Shown one piece after another: positions 40,408 through 50,128 of a stretch of DNA of 64,000 nt. Numbering within the stretch: the stretch's first letter is position 1; each line of letters opens with the position of its first letter. The stretch covers positions 37,066 through 101,065 of the forward strand of contig CACZAN010000014.1 of the NCBI GenBank assembly GCA_902779165.1, given 5' to 3'. Both the position numbers and the translations under genes were made by a program. The DNA comes from an uncultured Bacteroidales bacterium (GTDB lineage Bacteria; Bacteroidota; Bacteroidia; Bacteroidales; Bacteroidaceae). The notes below the pieces were generated by a model. That model ran no database searches, was not told the origin of the DNA, and worked only from the letters and a program-made list of their open reading frames with translations.

Positions 40408-41646
40408 ATGGGAAAAGTATTGATTATTGGCGCCGGAGGAGTTGCTACGGTAGCCGCACATAAGGTGGCTCAAAACCCCAACGTGTTTACTGAAATCATG
40501 ATTGCCTCGCGCACCAAGGCGAAGTGCGACAAGCTGGCTGCCGACGTGGAAGCCGCCACGGGCTATAAAGGAATAAGGACCGCGCGCGTGGATGCCGACA
40601 ATGTGCCCGAGCTGGTGGAACTGCTTAACAGCTACAAGCCGGACATCGTCGTGAACCTCGCCCTACCCTATCAGGACCTCACCATCATGGAAGCGTGCCT
40701 GCAGACGGGGTGCAACTACCTCGACACAGCCAACTACGAGCCGAAGGACGAGGCACACTTTGAATACTCCTGGCAATGGGCCTACCGCGAACGCTTCGAG
40801 AAGGCTGGACTCACGGCGATACTCGGCTGCGGCTTCGACCCGGGCGTGACCTCTATCTATACCGCCTACGCCGCCAAGCACCACTTCCAGGAAATACAGT
40901 ATCTGGACATCGTCGACTGCAACGCCGGCGACCACCACAAGGCCTTCGCCACCAACTTCAACCCCGAAATCAACATCCGCGAGATTACGCAGAAGGGACT
41001 GTATTGGGAAGACGGCAAATGGGTGGAGACAGAACCGCTGGAGATTCACAAAGACCTGACTTATCCAGAGATTGGGCCACGCGACAGCTACCTGCTACAC
41101 CACGAGGAAATCGAGTCGCTGGTCATCAACTACCCAACGATTAAGCGAGCACGCTTCTGGATGACCTTTGGTCAGCAGTACCTGAAGCACCTCGAAGTGA
41201 TTCAGAATATCGGCATGAGCCGTATCGACGAAATCGAATACGAGGCACCCTTGGCCGACGGCACTGGAACAGCGAAGGTGAAAATCGTGCCCCTCCAGTT
41301 CCTCAAGGCAGTACTTCCCAATCCGCAAGACCTGGGCGAGAACTACGAAGGCCAGACTTCCATCGGCTGCCGCATCAGAGGTATTGGCAAGGACGGCAAG
41401 GAACACACCTACTACGTTTACAACAACTGCTCTCACCGAGCCGCATATGAGGAAACAGGAATGCAGGGTGTCAGCTATACGACCGGCGTGCCCGCCATGA
41501 TTGGTGCCATGATGTTCCTCACGGGCCAATGGGTGAAACCTGGAGTTCATAACGTAGAAGAGTTCGACCCAGATCCCTTCATGGAACAACTGAACAAGCA
41601 GGGACTGCCCTGGCACGAGCTGCACGATGTGGACCTGGAATTATAA
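40408..41646 (+). CDS. Carboxynorspermidine dehydrogenase (saccharopine dehydrogenase family)
   Basis: The 412-residue protein has an NADP-binding start (KVLIIGAGGVATVAAHKVA, Rossmann G-x-G-x-x-A/G type). Family motifs NLALPYQDLTIMEACLQTGC, YLDTANYEP, ILGCGFDPGVTSIY and GVPAMIGAMMFL follow. This subgroup of the saccharopine dehydrogenase family makes carboxynorspermidine/carboxyspermidine from an aldehyde and a diamine, the polyamine route used by Bacteroidetes in place of S-adenosylmethionine decarboxylase. The partner decarboxylase is not in the window. It is between DUF3467 and recA on the same strand. Family is sure; choice within the family rests on overall resemblance. Confidence 0.8.
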   Translation: MGKVLIIGAGGVATVAAHKVAQNPNVFTEIMIASRTKAKCDKLAADVEAATGYKGIRTARVDADNVPELVELLNSYKPDIVVNLALPYQDLTIMEACLQTGCNYLDTANYEPKDEAHFEYSWQWAYRERFEKAGLTAILGCGFDPGVTSIYTAYAAKHHFQEIQYLDIVDCNAGDHHKAFATNFNPEINIREITQKGLYWEDGKWVETEPLEIHKDLTYPEIGPRDSYLLHHEEIESLVINYPTIKRARFWMTFGQQYLKHLEVIQNIGMSRIDEIEYEAPLADGTGTAKVKIVPLQFLKAVLPNPQDLGENYEGQTSIGCRIRGIGKDGKEHTYYVYNNCSHRAAYEETGMQGVSYTTGVPAMIGAMMFLTGQWVKPGVHNVEEFDPDPFMEQLNKQGLPWHELHDVDLEL

Positions 41647-41694
41647 TTCCTCAAGTCCCACAAAGGAATAAACCCTAAACAAACGATAACATTA

Positions 41695-42726
41695 ATGGCA
41701 AAAACAGAAGAAAAAACCAAGGACGAAAGAGCTGCGCGGTTGGAGGCCTTATTAATGGCCACAAAGAAGATTGAGAAAGATTTCGGAAAGGGAAGCATCA
41801 TGCGTCTGGGCGCCGAGCCCGCCGACAAAATCGATGTCATCCCCACGGGGAGTATCGGACTGAACCACGCGCTGGGCGTGGGCGGTTATCCCCGTGGACG
41901 CATCATCGAGATCTATGGTCCCGAATCGTCTGGTAAGACCACGCTGACCATTCACGCCATCGCAGAAACGCAGAAAGCTGGTGGCATCGCCGCCTTCATT
42001 GATGCGGAGCACGCCTTCGACCCCACCTATGCCAAGAAACTGGGTGTGAACCTCGAAGAGTTGTGGATATCGCAGCCCGACAACGGAGAGCAGGCACTGG
42101 CCATCGTAGACCAGCTCATTAGCTCCAGCGCCGTGGATCTCGTCGTCATAGACTCCGTAGCAGCTCTCACACCTAAAGCCGAAATCGACGGCGACATGGG
42201 TGATAACAAGGTCGGTCTGCAAGCCCGTCTGATGAGTCAGGCCCTGCGCAAACTGACGGCCACCATCTCCAAGACCAAGACCTGCTGCATCTTCATCAAC
42301 CAGTTGCGCGAGAAAATCGGTGTGATGTTTGGCAATCCCGAGACCACAACTGGCGGCAACGCCCTGAAGTTCTATTCCAGCGTACGCCTGGACATCCGCA
42401 AGATTCAGACCCTCAAGGATGGCGACGAGGCTATTGGCAACCAAGTACGTGTTAAGGTCGTCAAGAACAAGGTCGCTCCTCCTTTCCGCAAGGCCGAATT
42501 CGAAATCAGCTTCGGCGAAGGCATTTCCAAGGTCGGAGAGATTGTGGATCTTGGCGTGGAATACGATATCATCAAGAAGTCCGGCTCATGGTTCAGCTAC
42601 AACGACTCTAAGATTGGTCAAGGCCGTGATGTCGTGAAGAAGCTGCTGCGCGACAATCCCGAACTGTGTGAGGAGATTGAGGCAAAAATCGCAGAGGCGC
42701 TGGAAGCCAAGAAGGACGAAGCATAA
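41695..42726 (+). CDS. recA: Recombinase RecA
   Basis: The 343-residue protein is a full-length RecA: Walker [18 protein letters not shown], the MAW-type region ([20 protein letters not shown]), the ATP-sensing [20 protein letters not shown] stretch and the loop [20 protein letters not shown]. RecA forms filaments on single-stranded DNA for recombination and triggers self-cleavage of LexA/S24 proteins; the S24 regulator at 17479 is a possible client. It is 48 bp after the dehydrogenase gene and is followed by a strong terminator at 42778-42803. The short acidic tail is typical. Confidence 0.98.
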   Translation: MAKTEEKTKDERAARLEALLMATKKIEKDFGKGSIMRLGAEPADKIDVIPTGSIGLNHALGVGGYPRGRIIEIYGPESSGKTTLTIHAIAETQKAGGIAAFIDAEHAFDPTYAKKLGVNLEELWISQPDNGEQALAIVDQLISSSAVDLVVIDSVAALTPKAEIDGDMGDNKVGLQARLMSQALRKLTATISKTKTCCIFINQLREKIGVMFGNPETTTGGNALKFYSSVRLDIRKIQTLKDGDEAIGNQVRVKVVKNKVAPPFRKAEFEISFGEGISKVGEIVDLGVEYDIIKKSGSWFSYNDSKIGQGRDVVKKLLRDNPELCEEIEAKIAEALEAKKDEA

Positions 42727-42777
42727 GTTCACACAAATGAATGATTGGGGTCTTCTGAGCCCTCCTCTATAAACACT

Positions 42778-42810
42778 TAGCCCAGGGTCATTGCCCTGGG
42801 CTAAATGTTT
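42778..42810. terminator. Bidirectional terminator between recA and the C10 peptidase gene
   Basis: TAGCCCAGGG (42778-42787) pairs perfectly with CCCTGGGCTA (42794-42803) over a 6-nt loop, followed by a T-rich run. It stands between two genes that converge, so it may stop both. Confidence 0.75.
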
Positions 42811-42840
42811 TCTGTTGTTGCAAGGCTGTCGCCACGCAAA

Positions 42841-45800
42841 CTATCGGACTACGCGGTGGCCGTTGATGATGTAGATGGATTTCTTCTTTCCCGTTCTGCC
42901 ATTCACGACTTCACGTCCGCTGAGATCATAGATCTTACCATTAGCCACCTTGCCTCCCGCGATGTCCCTCACTCCGACGGGCGGGTTGATGGTGAGCGTT
43001 CCGTTGACGTATTCGAAGGCGTAGTTCTGCGCCTGTCCACCACTCACACGGATCTCGTATTCACCCCAGGGACTGTCGGGGGTGGCATCGCATTCAATGA
43101 CAGGCAGCTGGATCAGCACCTCTGCAGTCTCCTTATTGCGGAAGCCCTTGATTTCGTACTCGAACTGCGGATTCACCTCTCCTATTTCACGGGTGTAGGA
43201 TTTCGCGGTTACCGTCAGCGGCGCAGGCTTAACAGTATAAGTCCCAGCCACCAGCTGCACATTCGACGTCGTAATGGTTCCTGCCTCGATCGCAATAGGA
43301 TATTCGCCCACCGGCGAGGCCGACTCGACCTCACATCTGAGGACAGGTTCTCCGTTAATCGGTGCTCCCGTTACGGAGTAGGTCAGTTTGGTATTGGAGT
43401 AACCATAGTTGCGTTCACCAGGGTTGGGAGTCACGGTCGGCACACCAGTGTACTCGGTCTGGGCATAAGCGCTCCATACCTCATGGGTCTCGTAGGCACT
43501 AAGCATCGTCTTCGGCACAAAGAGGGTTGCCGACTTTGCCAAGCCGGGAGCGCTGGCGCTGACAGGAGCGTCTTCCGCCAGGAGAGCGATGTACTTCACC
43601 TTGCAGCTGGTAAAGGCGCCGTCAGCAATCGTCTTCACATTCTTCGGGAGGTAAATCGAGACCAAGGTCGTTGCGCGGAAGGCTCCCGCAGGAATCTCCG
43701 TGAGACCCGTGAAATACTGCAGTTCATCAAAGCTGCTCATCGAGCTGTTGCCCTTGAAGACAGTCGCGATATCCGTTACTGCAGCAGCCTCTTCATAGCT
43801 CAGTTCACCGTCATCATCGGTGTCCCAGTTAACCACACACAGACGCTTCGCTTCCTTATCTTCAAAGTTGATGAGATGCAGTTTGTCACGCAAGCCGCGC
43901 ACGGTTGCTTCCACCTGTTCGGCAGTAGCGGTGATGTTGTCGTAGACGGCCTGCTCAGCCTGGGTGTCTATCGACTGGGCATTAGCCAGCTTAATGAGCC
44001 GCTTCAGGTCGGCAATCTCCTCGTCGAGTTGTTCTGCGGCCTTCACGTCGCTGAGGGCAATGAAAGCCCACTGGCAGTTACGCTCGTTGCCTTCATAGGG
44101 GATATCCCAATAGGTGCCCCAAGTGATGTCGTCTTCGGCGTCGGTTGCATGATCATTCTGAATACCAAGAACTTCGCCTTCCACGTAATCCGCCATGATG
44201 GTTGCCGGAGTGGAGAACGTATAGACATTCTCCAATCCTTCTACGGCCGTGAGCTGCCACCAAGAGCTCTTATCGCTCAAACGGCTGGTGGGACCGTCGA
44301 CGAAGCAGGCCTTGACGCCCGACCCTACTTTGCCATCCGTTGTAGTGCGGAAGAGGATATGGTTGGTATTCGGGGTATCATCGCTGTAGAGATAGTACAC
44401 ACCCTCGCCCATCGAATTCTGTCTGCGGAACTGATAGACATAAGGCTGACTGCCCACAACGGCCTGCGTGCCGTATGCTTCGCCGCCGCAGAGGTACTTG
44501 CGCGTACCTATATTATATATATAGCCGTCGGTATTTAGTTGGATGGGCGAGTACTTCGGATAAGTGCGGGTACGAGCTTCAACAATCGTGCCGAACCTCT
44601 TCCATACGTTCATGATCTCATAGCGTTCCAAGGTGCCGATAGGCACTTGCAGGGTTAAGGCGCTGAACCGAAGGCCTGTGAAGGCCTTGTTGTCTACGTA
44701 CACACTCTCCGGTTCAGGATTAGTCATCGTGACTGTACGCAATGACGAACAAGTCTCAAAGGCGTTGGCATTGATGGTGACGACATATTCCGGCAGGGTT
44801 ATCTCAGTCAGCTTTTTGCAGCCCGAGAAGGCTTGCTTGTCAATCGTTGTCAGAGAAGTAGGCAACTCGATGGTTTCCATTGCCGAGCATCCCATGAAAG
44901 CGGTGCTGGGAATGGTCGTCAGATTGACGAAGTACTTGATGATACTGAAGTCCTTCACCTTCGTCAGGCCCTTGAACTTTTCACCTATATTGGTGACCAT
45001 CTCGGCCTCAGCCATACTGAATTCTCCGTCGCCGTCGATATCCCAGTTCTCAAGACAGATCTCCATCAGCGTCTCCTCGCTGCAGGTGATGATACCCAGT
45101 TTCTTGCGCAGGGTACTTTGGGCACGGATGAGGTCATCATACGTGGAATTCAGGTCATCGTAAATCTTTTGCTCGAGGGAGGCATCAATCTTCTGTGCCT
45201 TTGCCTTCGCCAACAGTTCTTCCAGTTTCTCTGCGGCGGGGACTACACCATAGGTCTCCAGATAGTCCACAAACATCCACTGGCAGTCTGCCTCATGACC
45301 CTCGTAGGGTACATCAAAATAGGTCGCCATCGTGCTGCTGCCCTCTTCCAGATAGTGGTTCTCGTGGTCGAACTGTATGCCCCAGTAGGCGTTGGCATCA
45401 TAGTCACTGTAGCCCTCGGGCACCTGGAAGGTATAAACACCTTCAGCCACCTTCTTCACCGTCCAGTAGGCGTTTTCGTTGAGGTTGGCGTTGACCACGG
45501 TGTACTTCACATTTTCACCGAGCTTCGAGTTGTTCGTCTTGCGGCCTGTATATTTGTAAGTGGAGGTAACGTCGGGGCTGTAGATGTAGTAGAGTCCCTG
45601 ACGCTCGCCCTCACCCTCGTAGATGATGAATCGCATGGGCTCCTCGCTCAGGACATTCTGTATATCGTTGTATTCGCCCTTCGAGAGGTAGCTCTTCTTG
45701 CCCACGTTCCATAGATACACCTCCCGGCCGGGAGTCAGCGCGATGTATTTGTCATCGCCTATGGTGCGGGCGAGATGGATGTTTCCGAACTCCTTCCACT

Positions 45801-47577
45801 GGTCGGCATTCTCGTAGAACTCACGTGTTCCCTGCAGCGCATTCAAGGTGGCAGAGGCCAGCTTCATGCCGCTGAAGACATTCTGACCGAGCTGGATATT
45901 CTGGGGAGTCGTACTCTCCACGGTGAAGTTCAGCAGCTTCGTGCAGTCCGCAAAGGCTTCATCACCCAGACTCTGAACGCCAGCATGGAGGGTGATAGCA
46001 GCGAGTGCGGAGCAACCTTTGAACGTGCGGGCCTGGATGGCGGTGATCTTTTCGTTGATGCCGAAGGCCTTCATAGCGCGGCACCCCATGAAAGCTTCTT
46101 CGCCCAGCGCCGCCACACCTTCAGGCAGTTCCACGGAGGTCAGCGCGCGACAACTGCTAAAGGCGCGCGCTCCCACCTCCTTGATATTCTCCGGCAGCAT
46201 CAGGCTGGTGAGCGTAGTGCAGCCCGAGAAGGCGTCGTCGGGAATCTTTGTCAGTCCCGTGAAGTTACACAGCTCATTGAACGTCTTGATACTCTGGCCC
46301 TGGAAGACCGTGCCAATATCCTTCACGGCAGCAGCCTCATCGAAGCTCAACTCCTCATCGCCGTTCTTATCCCAGTTCGCCACACAGAGTTTCTTGACCG
46401 CAGCATTCGCAAAGAGCACCGCTTTGTCGCCGAACTCCGCAGGTTCCATATTAATGACGGCTCCCAGACCGGAGCTGTAGCCGAAGCCACCGTTGCCGCC
46501 AATACCTTCCTCGCCGGGAGTCAGCTTCGCCAGCAAGTAGTAGCCGTCGGGGCCTCCACCACCCCAACCCCAGTTGATGTGGTAGTAGCGGTTACCGTCG
46601 TAGCCGTCGCAGACATAAGCGTGGCCGCCGCCAGACATATAAACCGGCAGACGGTGGGCCACCTGGTCATAGATGATGGCATCGAATTCCGTAGCCGAAT
46701 AGCTGCTGCGCCAGATTGCCCGGCAGTCGTTGCGGTAGCCGAAATACTGGATGCAACCTGTCGGCACGTCGCTGGAGTAAGCTCCCGAACCGCTGTTCGA
46801 ATAGTCCATCTTCACAGCCGAGCCGCACAAATGCATCAGCCAGGCCACAGCCTGCTTCTGCTTCGTAGTCCCCTTGCCGTCGTTATAGTTGTCGATCATA
46901 TTCGCCCAGTCGATTTCGGCACCAGCCGGCACACCTTCGTTCTGCAGCTGTTCGCCCGTATCAGGATCTTTCTTGCGACCTGTCCAGCCAGGCATGTCAG
47001 CCAGTGTGACATTAGTGGACTTAGCGCGGTTGTAGTAGAGCACTTGCGCCATAGCCGTAGCCACACAGCCGGTGACCGAACGGCCATGTCCGAAGAAGTC
47101 CGGACAATAGAGGTTGAAGGGGTCACCCTGATTCCATACCGTCGTCATCAGGGTAGCCACAGCCGGATGAGTGGGAAGTGCTGCGGCAGCCATCGCCTGA
47201 GGTGTCTGCTGCAGATACTGCAGCTCCTCGGCATAGCCTTCCAGCCACTCCTTCATGGCCTCTGGCAGCGCCTCGTAGTCGAAGTGCCCCTGATCGCAGT
47301 AGCCCAGCACGGGTTCCGTGCGATCGTCGCCAGAAGCGATAATGAATCCCTCGTCCTCCCCGCGGTCAAAGACATAATAGAGTTCGGTGGCATTAGCCGG
47401 AGTCCCATGGCGGGGAGACAACCGCCTACGGTTATTAACGGGCGACAGCCGTTTGGCACCCTTACGGCTTTGCAGAAACTGCTCTGCACGTTGCTGGGCC
47501 TGTTCACGAGTAATGGGTTCGGCGTTGATGCCCACAGTCAGGGCAAGCATTAGAAGTAGTAATACCGTTCTTTTCAT
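42841..47577 (-). CDS. C10-family (streptopain-like) peptidase with BspA-type LRRs and T9SS tail
   Basis: The 1,578-residue secreted protein begins with a signal peptide (MKRTVLLLLMLALTVGINA) and a Spi/C10 prodomain (ITREQAQQRAEQFLQ, YVFDRGEDEGFIIASGDDRT). The cysteine peptidase domain has Cys171 in VTGCVATAMAQVLYY and His319 in SGGGHAYVCDGYDG, with YYHINWGWGG after it, all as in streptopain. Two or three blocks of BspA-type leucine-rich repeats (LTKIPDDAFSGCTTLTSLML) alternate with other modules. MBG-like repeats (PLTVTAKSYTREIGE) and a T9SS C-terminal tail (YDLSGREVVN...IYIINGHRVV) follow. It probably degrades host or dietary proteins at the cell surface. It is unusually long for the family because of the repeats. 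Confidence 0.9.
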   Translation of the reverse strand: MKRTVLLLLMLALTVGINAEPITREQAQQRAEQFLQSRKGAKRLSPVNNRRRLSPRHGTPANATELYYVFDRGEDEGFIIASGDDRTEPVLGYCDQGHFDYEALPEAMKEWLEGYAEELQYLQQTPQAMAAAALPTHPAVATLMTTVWNQGDPFNLYCPDFFGHGRSVTGCVATAMAQVLYYNRAKSTNVTLADMPGWTGRKKDPDTGEQLQNEGVPAGAEIDWANMIDNYNDGKGTTKQKQAVAWLMHLCGSAVKMDYSNSGSGAYSSDVPTGCIQYFGYRNDCRAIWRSSYSATEFDAIIYDQVAHRLPVYMSGGGHAYVCDGYDGNRYYHINWGWGGGGPDGYYLLAKLTPGEEGIGGNGGFGYSSGLGAVINMEPAEFGDKAVLFANAAVKKLCVANWDKNGDEELSFDEAAAVKDIGTVFQGQSIKTFNELCNFTGLTKIPDDAFSGCTTLTSLMLPENIKEVGARAFSSCRALTSVELPEGVAALGEEAFMGCRAMKAFGINEKITAIQARTFKGCSALAAITLHAGVQSLGDEAFADCTKLLNFTVESTTPQNIQLGQNVFSGMKLASATLNALQGTREFYENADQWKEFGNIHLARTIGDDKYIALTPGREVYLWNVGKKSYLSKGEYNDIQNVLSEEPMRFIIYEGEGERQGLYYIYSPDVTSTYKYTGRKTNNSKLGENVKYTVVNANLNENAYWTVKKVAEGVYTFQVPEGYSDYDANAYWGIQFDHENHYLEEGSSTMATYFDVPYEGHEADCQWMFVDYLETYGVVPAAEKLEELLAKAKAQKIDASLEQKIYDDLNSTYDDLIRAQSTLRKKLGIITCSEETLMEICLENWDIDGDGEFSMAEAEMVTNIGEKFKGLTKVKDFSIIKYFVNLTTIPSTAFMGCSAMETIELPTSLTTIDKQAFSGCKKLTEITLPEYVVTINANAFETCSSLRTVTMTNPEPESVYVDNKAFTGLRFSALTLQVPIGTLERYEIMNVWKRFGTIVEARTRTYPKYSPIQLNTDGYIYNIGTRKYLCGGEAYGTQAVVGSQPYVYQFRRQNSMGEGVYYLYSDDTPNTNHILFRTTTDGKVGSGVKACFVDGPTSRLSDKSSWWQLTAVEGLENVYTFSTPATIMADYVEGEVLGIQNDHATDAEDDITWGTYWDIPYEGNERNCQWAFIALSDVKAAEQLDEEIADLKRLIKLANAQSIDTQAEQAVYDNITATAEQVEATVRGLRDKLHLINFEDKEAKRLCVVNWDTDDDGELSYEEAAAVTDIATVFKGNSSMSSFDELQYFTGLTEIPAGAFRATTLVSIYLPKNVKTIADGAFTSCKVKYIALLAEDAPVSASAPGLAKSATLFVPKTMLSAYETHEVWSAYAQTEYTGVPTVTPNPGERNYGYSNTKLTYSVTGAPINGEPVLRCEVESASPVGEYPIAIEAGTITTSNVQLVAGTYTVKPAPLTVTAKSYTREIGEVNPQFEYEIKGFRNKETAEVLIQLPVIECDATPDSPWGEYEIRVSGGQAQNYAFEYVNGTLTINPPVGVRDIAGGKVANGKIYDLSGREVVNGRTGKKKSIYIINGHRVVR

Positions 47578-47637
47578 AGATATCTATTGGTTTAGTTTTT
47601 TGGATGCTTTGGGTTCTTATTATCGCATTTTCGCCCG

Positions 47638-47645
47638 CAAAGATA
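47638..47645 (-). promoter_or_regulatory. Promoter -7 box of the C10 peptidase gene
   Basis: CAAAGATA reads TATCTTTG on the minus strand, about 60 bp upstream of the peptidase start. Confidence 0.5.
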
Positions 47646-47773
47646 CAGCTTTTTCACCAATCCCCACCTGTTTGTGCAAGGAAATCTGCATATCACGCCC
47701 CCTTTTTCAAGTTTTTTCAAACTTAGTGCCTATTATCATTCCTGATGACACGACGCCCGTCCATAATAACCGC

Positions 47774-48023
47774 AGAAAAAAGCGTCGCCTAACTGCCTCA
47801 CGGTCTCGGCGACGCAACATTATAAAAAATAAGTCCATCAGTTTGTTGGGCGGTACTGCCACGATTCTGTAGCAGTTCGAAGCCGTGAGGGGTCTTGTTC
47901 CCCATGTCACTCATCGCAGCGAAAGCACGGCTAACCAATTTTTCCTTTCTAACAATATTCTACGGGCTGGCGCCTGACGGCGATAAAAAAGCCCTACCAA
48001 AACTAATGCATTCATTACGATAT
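47774..48023 (-). ncRNA. Candidate structured small RNA (about 250 nt)
   Basis: A minus-strand -7 box at 48031-48038 and an intrinsic terminator at 47774-47815 (8-bp stem GCGTCGCC with GGCGACGC, then a T-run) bound a stretch with several stems. These are AGCCGTG/CACGGCT (47881-47887 with 47926-47932) capped by GGGG/CCCC, ACTGC/GCAGT (47855-47859 with 47872-47876), and GGGCT/AGCCC (47964-47968 with 47990-47994) with an inner CGCC/GGCG. No convincing gene is inside; the 67-codon frame at 47707-47910 runs through the terminator. It may be a Bacteroidales regulatory RNA, perhaps 6S-like in size, but I do not recognise the class. Confidence 0.5.
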
Positions 48024-48030
48024 TGCGTTG

Positions 48031-48038
48031 CAAAGTTA
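48031..48038 (-). promoter_or_regulatory. -7 box of the candidate small RNA
   Basis: CAAAGTTA reads TAACTTTG on the minus strand (TAnnTTTG). The nearest gene in that direction is beyond a terminator, which is why a stand-alone RNA is proposed. Confidence 0.45.
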
Positions 48039-48100
48039 CATATTTATTATAAAATAAATGTCTGTGCCGAAACAGCACAGACAAAATTTAAAGGGTTTTA

Positions 48101-48158
48101 AGATAAGATTTAAAGGGAAAAGACAAAATCTATAGCCTTCTCAGATAAGATTTATAGC
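48101..48158. repeat. GATAAGATTTATAGCC-type tandem repeats
   Basis: Three degenerate copies (GATAAGATTTAAAGGG, GACAAAATCTATAGCC, GATAAGATTTATAGCC) lie about 20 bp apart downstream of the TPR-AraC regulator gene. Confidence 0.5.
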
Positions 48159-48199
48159 CTAAAAGAACTGAGTTGTCGTTCTTTGGGGCTTTTGTCTCA

Positions 48200-49777
48200 T
48201 TACCTTTCCGATGCTTCCCGGCGGAAATCGGAAGGAGACATGCCAAAGTGCTGACGGAAGCGGTCGCTGAAGTAAGTGTGACTGCCGAAACCGCATTCAT
48301 CGGCAATCTCGACAATACTCTTTTCCGGCTGCTCGATAAGCCGGCGGGCGGCACAATCCAGACGCAGCTGAAGGATGTAGCTGGTCAGTTTCACATATTT
48401 GCTGCCCTTGGAGAATGCGGCACCGACACGTTCCTTCGACAACTGGAAGCGGTCCATGATAGTCTGACGCTCGAACTTGGGATCAAGGAACAACCGCTCG
48501 CTGATAATGACATCGTTGAGATACTGGAACAGCTGCTCGTCGGTGAGGGAGTTGAGATCGGGCTCGGCCTCCGAGGTCTTTGGTGCATGCGTCCGTCTTT
48601 CCTCCCAATACTGTTTCTTATAGTTCATCGTCTCTGTAATCTGCTGGGCCAGCAGGCGGTTCTTATGTCTGATAGCCCTGTTCTGGTAGATGACCAGAAC
48701 GGCAAAAACGATGACCAGCAGGGCGAAGATGCCGATGCCGACGGCTATCATGTTGGCACGGGCGGCATTCACCTGCTGCTGCTCGGCCTCCAGACGCAAC
48801 TGCAAGGCATGATAACGGGCGATGTGCTCGCGGGCCGTGGCGTCGTGCACGCTGCGCTCGATCTGGGCATAAGCCGAAATCATGTTGCCGTGCTCGCCCA
48901 ATGCGGTGTAGGCTGCTGTGGTGAAGTTCTGCGCCTGACTGCGGTAGAAGCGGATGTAATCGCCCCTACTGATGGAGTCACGCGGCTCACGGTGGCTACC
49001 ATCGTGGTAGGCCGCAGGATGCTGTTCATAGTCGTTAAGATGTTCGATGATACTGCGGGCCAGGGGCAACGTCTCGGCATCACGGTCAAGCATGCTGAGA
49101 ATCATTATCTTCCGCTTCAAAGCGATAATCAGGGCATCGAGCTCATTGAAACGGAAGCCTGGCGAGAGGCCAGGGGTGAAACTGCGGAGTACATCTATGA
49201 CACTGTCGAGTTTTGCCAGTCCCTGCTCATAGTCTCCCATACAACAGAGTGCTGCTCCGATTTCCGCTTCCGAACGCAGGGCATCGGCCTTTGCTTCAGG
49301 ACTCAGTTGGCGACACACATCCACAAGCTTACGCGACAGTTCTATCCATCCTAACGTATCCTGCTGCAACCGGGCTGTACGGGCCAGCACCTCCAGTACG
49401 TCCTGCTGCTTATTCAGGTCGGCTGCGACGGAATCGTGCCTGAGCAGGCGCTCGCCGATGGCGCGCGCCGTATCCAAACAGACATCCTCCGGGCCGCCGA
49501 GCAGCGAGTCGAGCTCTTGCCTCATCAAAGTCGAGCTATAGATTCTTGCCCTGAGCATATCAGCGCGCAACTCACTGAGATTTCCAACGATAACTGCCGA
49601 ATCGAGAATCCGCAACGCCCTCGCCGGTTGATAGCCATAAATGGACATTGCAGCCTTCTGGGTATAAAGCGTGTCTTTCGACCGCGGCACATGGTTGCCG
49701 CCCGCACCTTTGCCCCTGCAGCCTATCATCAGAACCACACCTACTATAATATATAATATGTGTAAAGCCTGTCGCAT
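48200..49777 (-). CDS. TPR-containing membrane-tethered AraC-type regulator
   Basis: The 525-residue protein begins with a lipoprotein-like signal (LYIIVGVVLMIGC). Helical TPR-type repeats fill residues about 40-310 (for example ARALRILDSAVIVGNLSELR). A membrane helix follows (MIAVGIGIFALLVIVFAVLV) and then a C-terminal AraC-type DNA-binding domain with the second-helix signature IVEIADECGFGSHTYFSDRF followed by RQHFGMSPSDFRR. It should sense something in the periplasm and act on promoters next to it. The divergent fasciclin operon, with three phased repeats over its promoter, is the obvious target. The start at 49777 is used because the longer frame (49816) begins upstream of the -7 box. Confidence 0.8.
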   Translation of the reverse strand: MRQALHILYIIVGVVLMIGCRGKGAGGNHVPRSKDTLYTQKAAMSIYGYQPARALRILDSAVIVGNLSELRADMLRARIYSSTLMRQELDSLLGGPEDVCLDTARAIGERLLRHDSVAADLNKQQDVLEVLARTARLQQDTLGWIELSRKLVDVCRQLSPEAKADALRSEAEIGAALCCMGDYEQGLAKLDSVIDVLRSFTPGLSPGFRFNELDALIIALKRKIMILSMLDRDAETLPLARSIIEHLNDYEQHPAAYHDGSHREPRDSISRGDYIRFYRSQAQNFTTAAYTALGEHGNMISAYAQIERSVHDATAREHIARYHALQLRLEAEQQQVNAARANMIAVGIGIFALLVIVFAVLVIYQNRAIRHKNRLLAQQITETMNYKKQYWEERRTHAPKTSEAEPDLNSLTDEQLFQYLNDVIISERLFLDPKFERQTIMDRFQLSKERVGAAFSKGSKYVKLTSYILQLRLDCAARRLIEQPEKSIVEIADECGFGSHTYFSDRFRQHFGMSPSDFRREASER

Positions 49778-49804
49778 GTCTTTCCAATCCTTTCTTTTAC
49801 GCTG

Positions 49805-49836
49805 CAAAAGTAGCAATAAGTAGCGAATTGACCAAG
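49805..49836 (-). promoter_or_regulatory. Promoter of the TPR-AraC regulator
   Basis: CAAAAGTA (49805-49812) reads TACTTTTG on the minus strand. CAAG at 49833-49836 (CTTG) lies 20 nt upstream. The leader is about 20 nt. Confidence 0.5.
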
Positions 49837-49978
49837 GAAAAATAGCAAAAAGAAATAAAAGAAGAGAAAAAAAGAATAAAAAGCAGCAATATGACTGCCG
49901 TTCGCTGATTCTGGAATCAAATAGACACAGGAAATGAATAGTAATATCGAAAAGCTCACATAAGTCTGTTTAAATATG

Positions 49979-50004
49979 ATACGGCATTAGATTATATGCC
50001 GTAT
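49979..50004. promoter_or_regulatory. Perfect 9-bp-arm palindrome between divergent regulator and fasciclin operon
   Basis: ATACGGCAT-8 nt-ATGCCGTAT. It lies midway between the two divergent promoters and could be a regulator-binding dyad. AAGTCTG copies flank it at 49962 and 50013. Confidence 0.5.
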
Positions 50005-50047
50005 ACTTAGACAAGTCTGGCTAAATAAAGTGAGGGAATTGATACTT

Positions 50048-50128
50048 TTGCCTATGTTTTAGAATAATTTTGCCAATTGTTGCCTATGTTTTTGAATTTT
50101 TTTTACTATTTTTTGCCTATGTTTTAGA
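50048..50128 (+). promoter_or_regulatory. Three phased copies of TTGCCTATGTTTTAGA upstream of the fasciclin promoter
   Basis: Near-identical 16-bp copies lie at 50048-50063, 50080-50095 (one base different) and 50113-50128. The spacing is 32 and 33 bp, about three DNA turns, so all face the same side of the helix. The last copy overlaps the -33 box. This is the layout expected for an AraC-type activator. Confidence 0.75.

Noticed and set aside
42805-47553. Long plus-strand frames (577 and 592 codons) opposite the C10 peptidase gene
   Set aside because: They mirror the repeats of the peptidase gene and have no motifs; the peptidase frame has clear domains.
47707-47910. 67-codon minus-strand frame
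   Set aside because: It passes through a strong terminator hairpin; a non-coding RNA explains the region better.
50048-50128. CRISPR or tandem-repeat array
   Set aside because: Only three short copies with AT-rich intervals, overlapping a promoter; operator sites fit better.
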